Position numbers and translations under genes: made by a program
Origin: Candidatus Parcubacteria bacterium
Lineage (GTDB): Bacteria; Patescibacteriota; Saccharimonadia; UBA4664; JAHWKN01
NCBI GenBank assembly: GCA_019347875.1
Contig: JAHWKN010000005.1
Coordinates: 1-39,825 of the forward strand
Reading direction: 5' to 3'
Length of the DNA stretch: 39,825 bases
Shown: positions 10,796 to 19,170 of the stretch, piece by piece
Numbering within the stretch: position 1 is the first letter of the stretch
Layout of the letters: every line of letters begins with the position of its first letter
The notes under the pieces: generated by a model
What the model saw: the letters and a program-made list of their open reading frames with translations, nothing else
The model's database searches: none
Told to the model about the DNA's origin: nothing

Positions 10796-11548
10796 GTGAA
10801 CTTTAAGCCGCCGCCAAGTTCTATCTTGAAGCTGCCTTTTGCAAGGCAAAACTATGACCTGACTGAGGGTTGGGTGTATTCTGCGGAAGAGACCTCTATT
10901 CACGGCATGATAAAACATCAAGCGGTTGACTTTGGCTTACCCATCGGCACGCCCGTTCTGGCGGCCACTGCAGGCTGGGCCGTAGCAAGTTACCAAGGTC
11001 TTTTTGCTTACAACCGTTCTTCGGCTAACCCTATAAAACGCTTATACAAAAACCAGCCTCTAATTACCGGTATGGGTCTTTTTGTGCAAATTTATCACCC
11101 CGAGAGTGCAACTTTCTCCCAGTATGGTCACCTCTCAAGGATTGTGCCTCGGATACCATTTAATCCACCCGCTGAGGAAAAGGGGGAGTGGTCTCCAAGC
11201 GGCTTTAGGTTGCCAGTAGCTGAATATGAGCAGAAAGGGTGCTGGGTGAATCAGGGGGACGAGATCGGTGAGGTTGGAGTAACGGGACTAACCCTTGGCC
11301 GTCCCGACTATCCCGATTGCCTGACGGTTGTGAGACGTGAATCGTGGGACGAGCCGCATCTGCACCTGTACGTTTTCAAGAGAACCCAAGATCAGGCGAG
11401 TTCCCAAAAGTTTGATCCTTATAACATCTACAGCGATTACCGCAGCTATCCCGATTCGGCTAAATCGTCCGACTTGTGGAGGCAGCGGCAATCGAACTCG
11501 CTTTGGAGTTTAAATACCGAAGGTATGCCCCGGTTTGCCAATGAATAG
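10796..11548 (+). CDS. M23-like (LytM-type) metallopeptidase family protein
   Basis: KHQAVDFGLPIGTPVLAATAGWAVAS (HxxxD-type) and PHLHLYVF (HxH); GTG 10796 chosen over the track start because candidate -10 boxes lie at 10765-10780. Confidence 0.7.
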   Translation: MNFKPPPSSILKLPFARQNYDLTEGWVYSAEETSIHGMIKHQAVDFGLPIGTPVLAATAGWAVASYQGLFAYNRSSANPIKRLYKNQPLITGMGLFVQIYHPESATFSQYGHLSRIVPRIPFNPPAEEKGEWSPSGFRLPVAEYEQKGCWVNQGDEIGEVGVTGLTLGRPDYPDCLTVVRRESWDEPHLHLYVFKRTQDQASSQKFDPYNIYSDYRSYPDSAKSSDLWRQRQSNSLWSLNTEGMPRFANE

Positions 11549-11589
11549 GCGACACTCCTGTCCGGATACCGCTATGGTATATTTGAGCC

Positions 11590-12759
11590 ATGGATGAGCT
11601 ATTAACGCGCGGGGTTGAGGAAATCATTCCGCGCGATGAGTTACAAGCCGCCCTCAAGTCTAGGCGCAAGCTGCGGTTGAAGCTGGGCGTTGACCCCTCC
11701 AGTCCCGACATCCATTTGGGCCATGCCGTGGTGCTGCGGCAGCTGAAGGGTTTTCAGGATCTGGGGCACACCGTCATCTTTTTAATCGGCGATGCTACCG
11801 CCCGCATCGGTGATCCTTCCGGCCGCAATAAAACCCGGCCGGTGCTGACGCCCGAGCAGATCAACCACAACGCCCAGACCTACCTGGACCAGGTGGGCAA
11901 GATTCTGGATGTCAAAAAATGCGAGATCCGCCGCAACAGCGAGTGGCTGGACGAGCTGGGGTTTGTCAAGCTGGTGCACCTGGCCGGGCAGTTCACGGTG
12001 GCGCAGCTGGTTGAGCGCGAGGACTTTAAGCACCGGCTGGAGCAGGGCTTAGACCTGTCGCTGCACGAGCTGCTGTACCCGGTGATGCAGGCTTACGACT
12101 CGGTGGTGCTGGAGGCCGACGTGGAGTTTGGCGGCAGCGACCAGCGTTTTAACATGTTGGCCGGGCGCGCCCTGCAGAAAAAGCTGGCGCAGCCGCCGCA
12201 GCAGGTGTTTATGAGTAAGCTTTTGGTCGGTCCCGACGGCGCCGCCAAGATGAGTAAAAGCTTGGGAAACTACATCGCCCTGACTGACCGGCCGGCCGAT
12301 ATGTACGGCAAGGTCATGAGCATTCCCGATGAGCTGATCGCGGTTTACTACGAGCTGTGTACCGACATTAAGCAGGGGGTCATCGACGAGTTGGTTAAGA
12401 CGCTGGCGGGCGGGGCCAACCCGCGTGACGCCAAAGCCTCACTGGCCCGCGAGATCGTGCGGATTTACCACGGTGAGGCGGCGGCGCTGGCGGCCGAAGA
12501 GGCGTTTAACAAGCAGTTCCGCGACAAGCAGCGCCCGGCGGTGATCGATCAGTTCCTGGTGACGGGCGACGACAAGACGGTGGTTGACATATTACTGAAA
12601 GCGGGTTTAGCTGCCAGTAAAACCGAGGCCCGGCGGCTGATCGCCCAGGGCGGGGTCAGGGTGAACGATCAGGTCTTGGAGCCCGAAGACAACCCCTGGC
12701 TGGAAAACGACGACGTTGTTCAGGTGGGCAAGCGCCGCTACATCCAAGTCAAGCTCTGA
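11590..12759 (+). CDS. tyrS: Tyrosyl-tRNA synthetase
   Basis: HLGHAVVLRQ (HIGH-like), KMSKSLGN, C-terminal S4 domain. Confidence 0.96.
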   Translation: MDELLTRGVEEIIPRDELQAALKSRRKLRLKLGVDPSSPDIHLGHAVVLRQLKGFQDLGHTVIFLIGDATARIGDPSGRNKTRPVLTPEQINHNAQTYLDQVGKILDVKKCEIRRNSEWLDELGFVKLVHLAGQFTVAQLVEREDFKHRLEQGLDLSLHELLYPVMQAYDSVVLEADVEFGGSDQRFNMLAGRALQKKLAQPPQQVFMSKLLVGPDGAAKMSKSLGNYIALTDRPADMYGKVMSIPDELIAVYYELCTDIKQGVIDELVKTLAGGANPRDAKASLAREIVRIYHGEAAALAAEEAFNKQFRDKQRPAVIDQFLVTGDDKTVVDILLKAGLAASKTEARRLIAQGGVRVNDQVLEPEDNPWLENDDVVQVGKRRYIQVKL

Positions 12760-14807
12760 TGCTGAATCTGGAGCAACCGGTTTCCCGCCTGAAGGGCGTG
12801 GGGGCGGAGGTGGAGCGCAAGCTGGGGCGGCTGGGGATCGAGACGGTTGGCGACCTGATCGGCCATTATCCCCGGCGTTACGACGACTTTTCCAAAATCA
12901 CTCCCATCCGCGCGATGAAGCCGGGGCTGGTGACGGTTAAAGGTAAGATTCTAACGGTTGGCAGCCGACGCAGCGTCAGGCGGAAGCTGACCATTACCGA
13001 GGCCATCATCAGCGACGGTACCGGTACCGTCAAGGCGGTTTGGTTTAACCAGGCCTACCTTAAAACCAGTTTGCCGGTTGGTGAGGAGGTACTGGTAAGC
13101 GGCCGGCTGGAGTTTAAAAACAGCGATCTGGCCATTCAGGGGCCGGTGGTGGAGCCGGCCGGGGGTCAGACCAAAGACACCGGCCGGATCGTGCCGGTCT
13201 ATCCCGAGACGGAGGGGTTGAGCTCTCGTCAGCTGCGGGGGCTGGTTTTGCCTCTTATGCCATTTCTGGACGAGCTGCCGGAAACGCTGCCGTCTGCCGT
13301 GACCGCCGCCACCGGACTGATACCGCGCGCCGCCGCCCTTAAAGAGATCCATTTTCCGACCTCCCTGAGCCGGCTGGAGCGGGCTCGCCGCCGCATCGCT
13401 TTTGAGGAGCTGTTTTTGCTCATTCTGGCCAGCTTAATCATTAAGCGCGAGATCAAGACCGAAACCGCCCCGGTGATCGAGTTTAAGGCCGAGCTGGCTC
13501 GGGCCTTTACCGGACTGCTCGGGTTTGCCTTAACCGACGCCCAGCGCGCGGCGGCCTGGCAGATCCTGCAGGATCTGGCGCGGGAGCAGCCGATGAACCG
13601 GCTGCTGGAGGGGGACGTCGGCAGCGGCAAGACGGTGGTGGCTACGCTCGCGGCCGTTATGGCGATGGGCGCCGGCTACCAGACGGCGCTGATGGTACCG
13701 ACCGAAATTTTGGCGCGGCAGCATGCCGCTAAGATCGAGCCGCTGGTGGCTAAGCTGGGTTACCGCACCGCCCTGATTCTCGGCAAGCAGCCCGCTGCCG
13801 CCAAGCGCCAGGCCCTGGAGGCGGCCGCCGGCGGCCAAGCCGGGCTGATCATTGGCACCCATGCCTTACTAGCGGCCCCGCTGGCGTTTCACCGCCTGGG
13901 GCTGGTGATTATCGACGAGCAGCACCGTTTTGGCGTCGGCCAGCGCCAAACCTTAAAGCAAAAAGCCGGCCGCTTGCCGCACCTTTTAAGCATGACCGCC
14001 ACGCCTATTCCGCGCAGCCTGGCCCTAACCGTTTACGGGGATCTCGACATATCGGTGATCGGCTCGCTGCCACCTGGCCGCCGTCCGGTCGCCACTAAGG
14101 TGGTTAAGCCCAAAGAGCGCGCGGGGGTTTACCAGGAGATCGACGCCCGCATCGCCGAGGGGCGGCAGGCGTTCGTGGTTTGTCCGCTGGTGGAGGAGTC
14201 GGACAATCCGGCAGCCGTCGGGGCCAAAAGCGTCCTGGCCGAGGCCAAACGGCTGGAGCAAACGGTGTTTGGCCACCGCCGGATCGGGGTAATTCACGGC
14301 CAGCTGCCGTCGGCGGACAAGCAGGCGGTGATGGAGCGGTTTGTGGTGGGGCAGATCGACATTTTAGTCGCCACCAGCGTAATAGAGGTGGGTATCGACG
14401 TGCCTAACGCCACCATCATGCTGGTGGAAGGGGCCGACCGCTTCGGGCTGGCCAGCCTGCACCAGCTGCGCGGCCGGATCGGGCGGGGCGGGCACGACTC
14501 TTATTGCTACCTGTTTTATGACAGCTTGGCGCCGGAGGTAGCCAAGCGGTTAGCGGCCCTAGAGCGCACCAGCGACGGGTTTAGGCTGGCCCAGATCGAC
14601 CTGGAGCTGCGCGGGCCGGGCCAGATTTACGGTCTCCAGCAGCACGGGGCGCTGGACCTTCAGATGGCCGACATCAGCGACGCCAAGCTGCTGGCCCAGG
14701 TGCGGACGTGCGCCCAGCAGTTTTTGCGCGACGAAGAAGTTATGCTAAAATACCCTCATCTACTTGAGCGGGTGAACAAGCTCAAGGCGGTTACTTCGCT
14801 GGATTAA
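12759..14807 (+). CDS. recG: ATP-dependent DNA helicase RecG
   Basis: Wedge/OB domain, GDVGSGKTVVATLAAVMA, DEQHRFGV, SMTATPIPRSLA, QLRGRIGRG; start overlaps the tyrS stop. Confidence 0.96.
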   Translation: MLNLEQPVSRLKGVGAEVERKLGRLGIETVGDLIGHYPRRYDDFSKITPIRAMKPGLVTVKGKILTVGSRRSVRRKLTITEAIISDGTGTVKAVWFNQAYLKTSLPVGEEVLVSGRLEFKNSDLAIQGPVVEPAGGQTKDTGRIVPVYPETEGLSSRQLRGLVLPLMPFLDELPETLPSAVTAATGLIPRAAALKEIHFPTSLSRLERARRRIAFEELFLLILASLIIKREIKTETAPVIEFKAELARAFTGLLGFALTDAQRAAAWQILQDLAREQPMNRLLEGDVGSGKTVVATLAAVMAMGAGYQTALMVPTEILARQHAAKIEPLVAKLGYRTALILGKQPAAAKRQALEAAAGGQAGLIIGTHALLAAPLAFHRLGLVIIDEQHRFGVGQRQTLKQKAGRLPHLLSMTATPIPRSLALTVYGDLDISVIGSLPPGRRPVATKVVKPKERAGVYQEIDARIAEGRQAFVVCPLVEESDNPAAVGAKSVLAEAKRLEQTVFGHRRIGVIHGQLPSADKQAVMERFVVGQIDILVATSVIEVGIDVPNATIMLVEGADRFGLASLHQLRGRIGRGGHDSYCYLFYDSLAPEVAKRLAALERTSDGFRLAQIDLELRGPGQIYGLQQHGALDLQMADISDAKLLAQVRTCAQQFLRDEEVMLKYPHLLERVNKLKAVTSLD

Positions 14808-14887
14808 ACTAACCATTAAACATCTGACATGCGATAATTGACCTGGATGGTCAAATGTCAAACCGCAAAAGTCAAATGTGAGGAAAT

Positions 14888-15655
14888 ATGTACGCCGGAT
14901 TCGTCACGCGTAAACGGGTAGTTAAGCGCCTTGGCATCCACCAAAAGTTCGACAGTGCGGCTTACCGCATGGCCGAGCCTTACTTTAAGCCCGGTTCTTT
15001 CCCGACTCTTAAGCAAGTGCTGGGCTTTGAGGGGGTTAATGGCCCCGACGGCGTCAAGGTCAAGTCGCTGGGGGTTCAGGACCCCAGTCATATGTACGAC
15101 CCCGTCACCGACAAGGGCGTGCTGCCGGAGCTGATCGCCAACCATTACGACCAGCTGGTTAAGTCGCTGCGTAGCGGCGACCAGGTACGGTCGGCTTTCG
15201 AGGCGGCCTGGCTGGCCCACTACGTGGTTGACGGGCTGACGCCGGCCCACCATTACCCGTATGACGAGAAAAAGGCGGAGCTGTTCGGCGCCGGTAGCGA
15301 GCTGGGGCTAATGTACCGTAACTGGCAGTGGATGGGCGGCAAGGGGGTGCTGTCGACGCACCTGAACTTCGAGATGGGGGTGGCGGCCACCCTGCTGCTA
15401 ATGCCGCTGCGGGCCCGGCTGGACCACGCCAAACTGGCCGAGGCGAGGCGCCTGGGGGTGGTCAACTTCTTTAAGCAAGAGGCGCTGGCGGTAGCCCGCC
15501 TTAACCTGTACGAGCGTTTTTATCAGCAGGGCTGGACCGCTGAGCTAGCCCGGGTGGTGCGTTCCCAGATCGCCCCTCACGCTACCCTGGTGGTGGGGCT
15601 GGTTTGGCTGTTGGCCTACCTGGAGTCCGGGGAGCGCGAACTAACCGAGTTTTAA
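14888..15655 (+). CDS. Zinc-dependent phospholipase C / P1-nuclease-like hypothetical protein
   Basis: Helical, His-rich core with AHYVVDGLTPAHHYPYDEKKAELFG resembling the HxxxD...H metal-site motif; SD TGAGG before ATG. Confidence 0.55.
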   Translation: MYAGFVTRKRVVKRLGIHQKFDSAAYRMAEPYFKPGSFPTLKQVLGFEGVNGPDGVKVKSLGVQDPSHMYDPVTDKGVLPELIANHYDQLVKSLRSGDQVRSAFEAAWLAHYVVDGLTPAHHYPYDEKKAELFGAGSELGLMYRNWQWMGGKGVLSTHLNFEMGVAATLLLMPLRARLDHAKLAEARRLGVVNFFKQEALAVARLNLYERFYQQGWTAELARVVRSQIAPHATLVVGLVWLLAYLESGERELTEF

Positions 15656-15665
15656 ATTTGAGCCG

Positions 15666-16226
15666 ATGCGCGTTTTAGCCGGCGAATTAAAGGGCCGCTT
15701 GATCAGGCGGCCGAAAACGGCGGCGGTACGGCCGATGAGCGATAAGTTACGCGCGGCCTTGTTTGACGTGGCCGGGCCGGTCGGCGGCTTGACGGTGCTG
15801 GACGCCTACGCCGGCAGCGGCGCCGTCGGGTTCGAGGGTTTGAGCCGCGGGGCGGGGCTGGTGGTGGCGATCGAGGGTAACGCGGCGGTGGCCAAAACCA
15901 TCCAGAAATCAGCCGCTGATTTAGCGGTGGACTCGCGTTACACGCTAATTAGCCGCCGAATTGAAAGCTGGCTGCAGTCATCACGGCTGGCAGACGCTTC
16001 AAAGTTTGATTTGATCGTGGCCGACCCGCCGTACGATCAGATCAACGTGGTTGTGCTCGACCGGCTGGGGCGGCGGTTGACGGCGGGCGGGCTGATGGTG
16101 GTGTCGCACTCTAGCCGAACCCCCGCGCCCGCGCTACAATCGGTACAGCTTGTGCGGCCGCGTAAGTACGGCGACTCCAGCCTAAGCTTTTACCGGGCGG
16201 ATCCTGAGCAGCTGGAAAAGAGTTGA
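15666..16226 (+). CDS. rsmD: 16S rRNA (guanine966-N2)-methyltransferase RsmD
   Basis: MRVLAGELKGRLI, RPMSDKLRAALFDV, LDAYAGSGAVGFEGLSRGA, VADPPYDQ. Confidence 0.93.
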   Translation: MRVLAGELKGRLIRRPKTAAVRPMSDKLRAALFDVAGPVGGLTVLDAYAGSGAVGFEGLSRGAGLVVAIEGNAAVAKTIQKSAADLAVDSRYTLISRRIESWLQSSRLADASKFDLIVADPPYDQINVVVLDRLGRRLTAGGLMVVSHSSRTPAPALQSVQLVRPRKYGDSSLSFYRADPEQLEKS

Positions 16227-16312
16227 GCGGATGTGGTGGAATGGCAGACACGCCAGCTTTAGGAGCTGGTGGGGGCAACCCCGTGGAGGTTCAAGTCCTC
16301 TCATCCGCACCA
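16227..16312 (+). tRNA. tRNA-Leu, anticodon UAG, 3' CCA encoded
   Basis: Acceptor GCGGATG/CATCCGC, anticodon stem CCAGC-TTTAGGA-GCTGG, long variable arm, T-arm GAGGTTCAAGTCCTC, CCA end. Confidence 0.97.
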
Positions 16313-16383
16313 TTAATGCATAGTTACAACAGTTCTCCAACTAGCATAACTTCTTTGGACGATTATACAAGAAACTAACAGTA

Positions 16384-16412
16384 TTGACACTTTTCTATCT
16401 GAGAGGTACACT
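16384..16412 (+). promoter_or_regulatory. Strong sigma70-type promoter, TTGACA-17-TACACT
   Basis: -35 at 16384-16389, -10 at 16407-16412, 17-nt spacer. Confidence 0.85.
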
Positions 16413-16531
16413 CAACCTGACACTGAGGCGGAAACTAGAAGGGCGGAGAACTTTCACAAGCGAAACGAAAACGGGTTTTCGTTTCGTCCGGTGTCGTACC
16501 CTTAACCGTACGAGAGAAAGCGGGTAAGCCC

Positions 16532-16804
16532 GTGAAGTTGCAGTCAGAGCAGTCAGAAGTGAAAGCAGTGGATATGGGGGACATGACCTCCCACTGCCAC
16601 ACCAGGAGTGTGTACCTGCGCGTCAACGGCCTCGGCTGCGGGGTCTGTGGGTGCCGCTGCGCCCCCACCGGCTTTGCGCCGGGAACTGTCCTGGACGTCT
16701 CGGACAGGGACCGGACCGTTCGCGTGGAGGTGCTTCGGGAGCGGGGGATGATGATCACCGCCCTTCAGCAGTTCACACCGGCTGCTCAACCGGTGTTCGC
16801 GTAA
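16532..16804 (+). CDS. Possible small Cys-rich protein (90 aa, or 73 aa from ATG 16583)
   Basis: HCHTRSVYLRVNGLGCGVCGCRCAPTGFAPGTVLDVSDRDRTVRVEVL looks protein-like with GC-rich third positions; overlaps the RNA candidate. Confidence 0.3.
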   Translation: MKLQSEQSEVKAVDMGDMTSHCHTRSVYLRVNGLGCGVCGCRCAPTGFAPGTVLDVSDRDRTVRVEVLRERGMMITALQQFTPAAQPVFA

Positions 16805-17031
16805 TGGGCAGCCTCTCTGACGGCACCGAAGCCGTCGGTCAGCCGCACTTGAGGCGATTCCCGCCTCTGGGCCCAGCCGGTCGGCACATCTTCGACCGCT
16901 CCATGAGCGAACGCGAAGCCGACGAGCGTCGAGCCAGGCTGCTCCGGCGACCAACCGTCTGGCCCCGTCCTTAGACGGACTTCTCGCACCATCAGTACGG
17001 GCATGTAGTCGCCCTGGCCTCCGCAAAACAT
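16786..17031 (-). CDS. Possible small protein convergent with the Cys-rich ORF
   Basis: MMFCGGQGDYMPVLMVREVRLRTGPDGWSPEQPGSTLVGFAFAHGAVEDVPTGWAQRR... looks protein-like; no convincing promoter, SD weak. Confidence 0.25.
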   Translation of the reverse strand: MFCGGQGDYMPVLMVREVRLRTGPDGWSPEQPGSTLVGFAFAHGAVEDVPTGWAQRRESPQVRLTDGFGAVREAAHYANTG

Positions 17032-17078
17032 CATGCGGGGGCCGGGGCGTTGTCCTTTTCGGAGGGCTTTTTTTGTGC

Positions 17079-17084
17079 TATGAT
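17079..17084 (+). promoter_or_regulatory. Extended -10 (TGCTATGAT) for tig, 8 nt before the ATG
   Basis: Direct reading TGC-TATGAT-gccgactt-ATG. Confidence 0.6.
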
Positions 17085-17092
17085 GCCGACTT

Positions 17093-18391
17093 ATGAAGTC
17101 GAGCGTGACCAACTCTACCGACACCGAGGCCACGCTGACGGTTAACGTCAGCCAAGACGCCTTTGCGCCGATTGTCCGGCGGACGTTTGACCAGTTGCGG
17201 GGCAGGGTGAAGGCGGCCGGGTTCCGGCCGGGCAAGGCGCCCGACCACATCGTGGAGCGCGAGCTGGGCTCAAGCCACGTCCAAAACGACGTCTTAGAGG
17301 CGGCGGTGGGGGCTAGCTATGCGCAGGCCGTCAAGGAGCACAGTCTGGCGGTGATCGCCCCGCCCAAAGTCAACATCACCAAGTTCGTCCCCTACACCGA
17401 GCTGGAGTACACCGCCACCGTGCCGGTTATGCCCAAGATCCAGCTGGCCGACTATAAGAAGATCAAAAAGCGGCGTCCTAAGGTAGAGGTACAAGAGGCG
17501 GAGGTCGACCGGACTATCGAGGATTTACGTCAGCGCTTAGCCAAAAAGCCGGCTGTCGACCGGGCGGCCAAAGCCGGCGACGAGGTGGTGATCGACTTTG
17601 AGGGCTCCAAGGATGGAGCTCCCGTTCCCGGCGCCTCGGCCGAAGATCACACCCTGCTGCTGGGTTCAAACAGCTTTATTCCCGGGTTCGAGGAGCAGCT
17701 GGTGGGCCTGAAAGCGGGGGAGAGCAAGCGGTTTGAGGTGACCTTCCCGCAAGATTACCGTGAAACCAGCTTAGCCGGCCAGAAGGTGACGTTTCAGGTG
17801 AGCGTCAAGGAGGTGCGTGAGGTGGTTTTGCCGGAGATAAACGACTCGTTCGCCGCCGAGATCGGGCCGTTTACTGCCGTGGCGGCGTTGCGCCAGGACA
17901 TTGCTGAGCGCATCAGGGCTGAAAAAGCCGACGAGGCGGCCCGGGCGTTCGAGCAGTCGGTGCTAGATGAGATCGTCGACGGCAGTAAGCTCAAAACCCC
18001 GCCGCATCTGGTCGACCGGCAGATCGAGCGGCAAAAAGCCGAGCTCAGCGAGCGCCTGGCGGGCAGCGGGTTGGACATCGACAAGTACCTTGGTCTGACC
18101 AAACAAACGCTGGACAAGCTGGAAGACGAGATGCGCCCCCGGGCGGAGCGGCAGGTGGCTGTTGCCATGGTGTTGAGCCGGATCGCCCAGGAAGAGAACC
18201 TGACGGTAACGCCCGCAGAGGTTGACCAGGAGCTGGAGCGTCTGCGGACGGCCTACCCCGACCAGCAGGTGCAAACCGAGCTGAAGGCGCCGCACATTAA
18301 AGAAGAGATTTACAACCACTTAATGACCACCAAGACCGTCGGCAAGGTGCTGGAGTACGTCGAGGGCGACTCCGCCGCTCAATCTAAGTAG
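17093..18391 (+). CDS. tig: Trigger factor
   Basis: Ribosome-binding N-domain (GFRPGKAP), FKBP-like PPIase domain, C-terminal chaperone domain; followed by clpP. Confidence 0.93.
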   Translation: MKSSVTNSTDTEATLTVNVSQDAFAPIVRRTFDQLRGRVKAAGFRPGKAPDHIVERELGSSHVQNDVLEAAVGASYAQAVKEHSLAVIAPPKVNITKFVPYTELEYTATVPVMPKIQLADYKKIKKRRPKVEVQEAEVDRTIEDLRQRLAKKPAVDRAAKAGDEVVIDFEGSKDGAPVPGASAEDHTLLLGSNSFIPGFEEQLVGLKAGESKRFEVTFPQDYRETSLAGQKVTFQVSVKEVREVVLPEINDSFAAEIGPFTAVAALRQDIAERIRAEKADEAARAFEQSVLDEIVDGSKLKTPPHLVDRQIERQKAELSERLAGSGLDIDKYLGLTKQTLDKLEDEMRPRAERQVAVAMVLSRIAQEENLTVTPAEVDQELERLRTAYPDQQVQTELKAPHIKEEIYNHLMTTKTVGKVLEYVEGDSAAQSK

Positions 18392-18482
18392 TTTCAAGCC
18401 GACGCCGGTGTTTGATCTATTGGCTCATCTGGGGGGTGTCACGAGGCCGGCGGCGGGAACCTTATGTTAAAATGGAGGCACC

Positions 18483-19085
18483 ATGAACCCGAAAAATCAA
18501 ATTCTGATACCGACCGTCATCGAAAAAACCAGTCTGGGTGAGCGCGCCTACGACATTTACTCGCGGCTGCTCAAAGAACGGATTATTTTCTTAGGCACCG
18601 AGATCGATGAGACGGTGGCTAACTTAGTCATCGCCCAGATGCTGTTTTTGGAGAGCGAAGACCCCAAAAAAGACATCAACCTTTACATCAACTCGCCCGG
18701 CGGCAGCGTCTACGCCGGCATGGCGATGTACGATACCATGAACTACATTAAGCCCGAGGTTTCCACCATTGTGGTGGGGATGGCCATGAGCATGGGGGCG
18801 GTGCTGCTGGCCGCCGGCGCAAAGGGTAAGCGCTTTGCCCTGCCTAACGCTAAGGTGATGATCCACCAGCCGTCCTCCGGCTTTACCGGCACCGCGGCCG
18901 ACATCGAGATTACGGCCAAAGAGGCGCTCAGGACCAGGCAGCATCTCGATCAGCTGTTAGCCGACCACACCGGCCAGCCGGTAGAGCGCATCAATAAAGA
19001 TACCGACCGCGACTTTTACATGAGCGCCGACGAGGCTAAGCAGTACGGGATAGTTGACGCCATTATGGATAAACGGCCAAGCTAA
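18483..19085 (+). CDS. clpP: ATP-dependent Clp protease proteolytic subunit ClpP
   Basis: [50 protein letters not shown]. Confidence 0.97.
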   Translation: MNPKNQILIPTVIEKTSLGERAYDIYSRLLKERIIFLGTEIDETVANLVIAQMLFLESEDPKKDINLYINSPGGSVYAGMAMYDTMNYIKPEVSTIVVGMAMSMGAVLLAAGAKGKRFALPNAKVMIHQPSSGFTGTAADIEITAKEALRTRQHLDQLLADHTGQPVERINKDTDRDFYMSADEAKQYGIVDAIMDKRPS

Positions 19086-19170
19086 GAGAAAGGGTGTAGG
19101 GTTTGAGGGTGGTAAGACCAGTGCGAAACTGTGCCGTCACCCCTACGCCTGCCAACACGGAGCCGGCAGC

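Larger units (their letters stand above)
16418..17074 (+). ncRNA. Candidate long structured RNA between tRNA-Leu and tig (unassigned family; may instead be an mRNA of a small ORF)
   Basis: Promoter just upstream; serial hairpins including CGAAACGAAAAC/GTTTTCGTTTCG, ACACCGG/CCGGTGT, GTCGG-CTTCG-CGCTC/GAGCG-CGAAG-CCGAC and a 15-bp GC hairpin at 17010-17049; T7 at 17068-17074. Confidence 0.4.
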
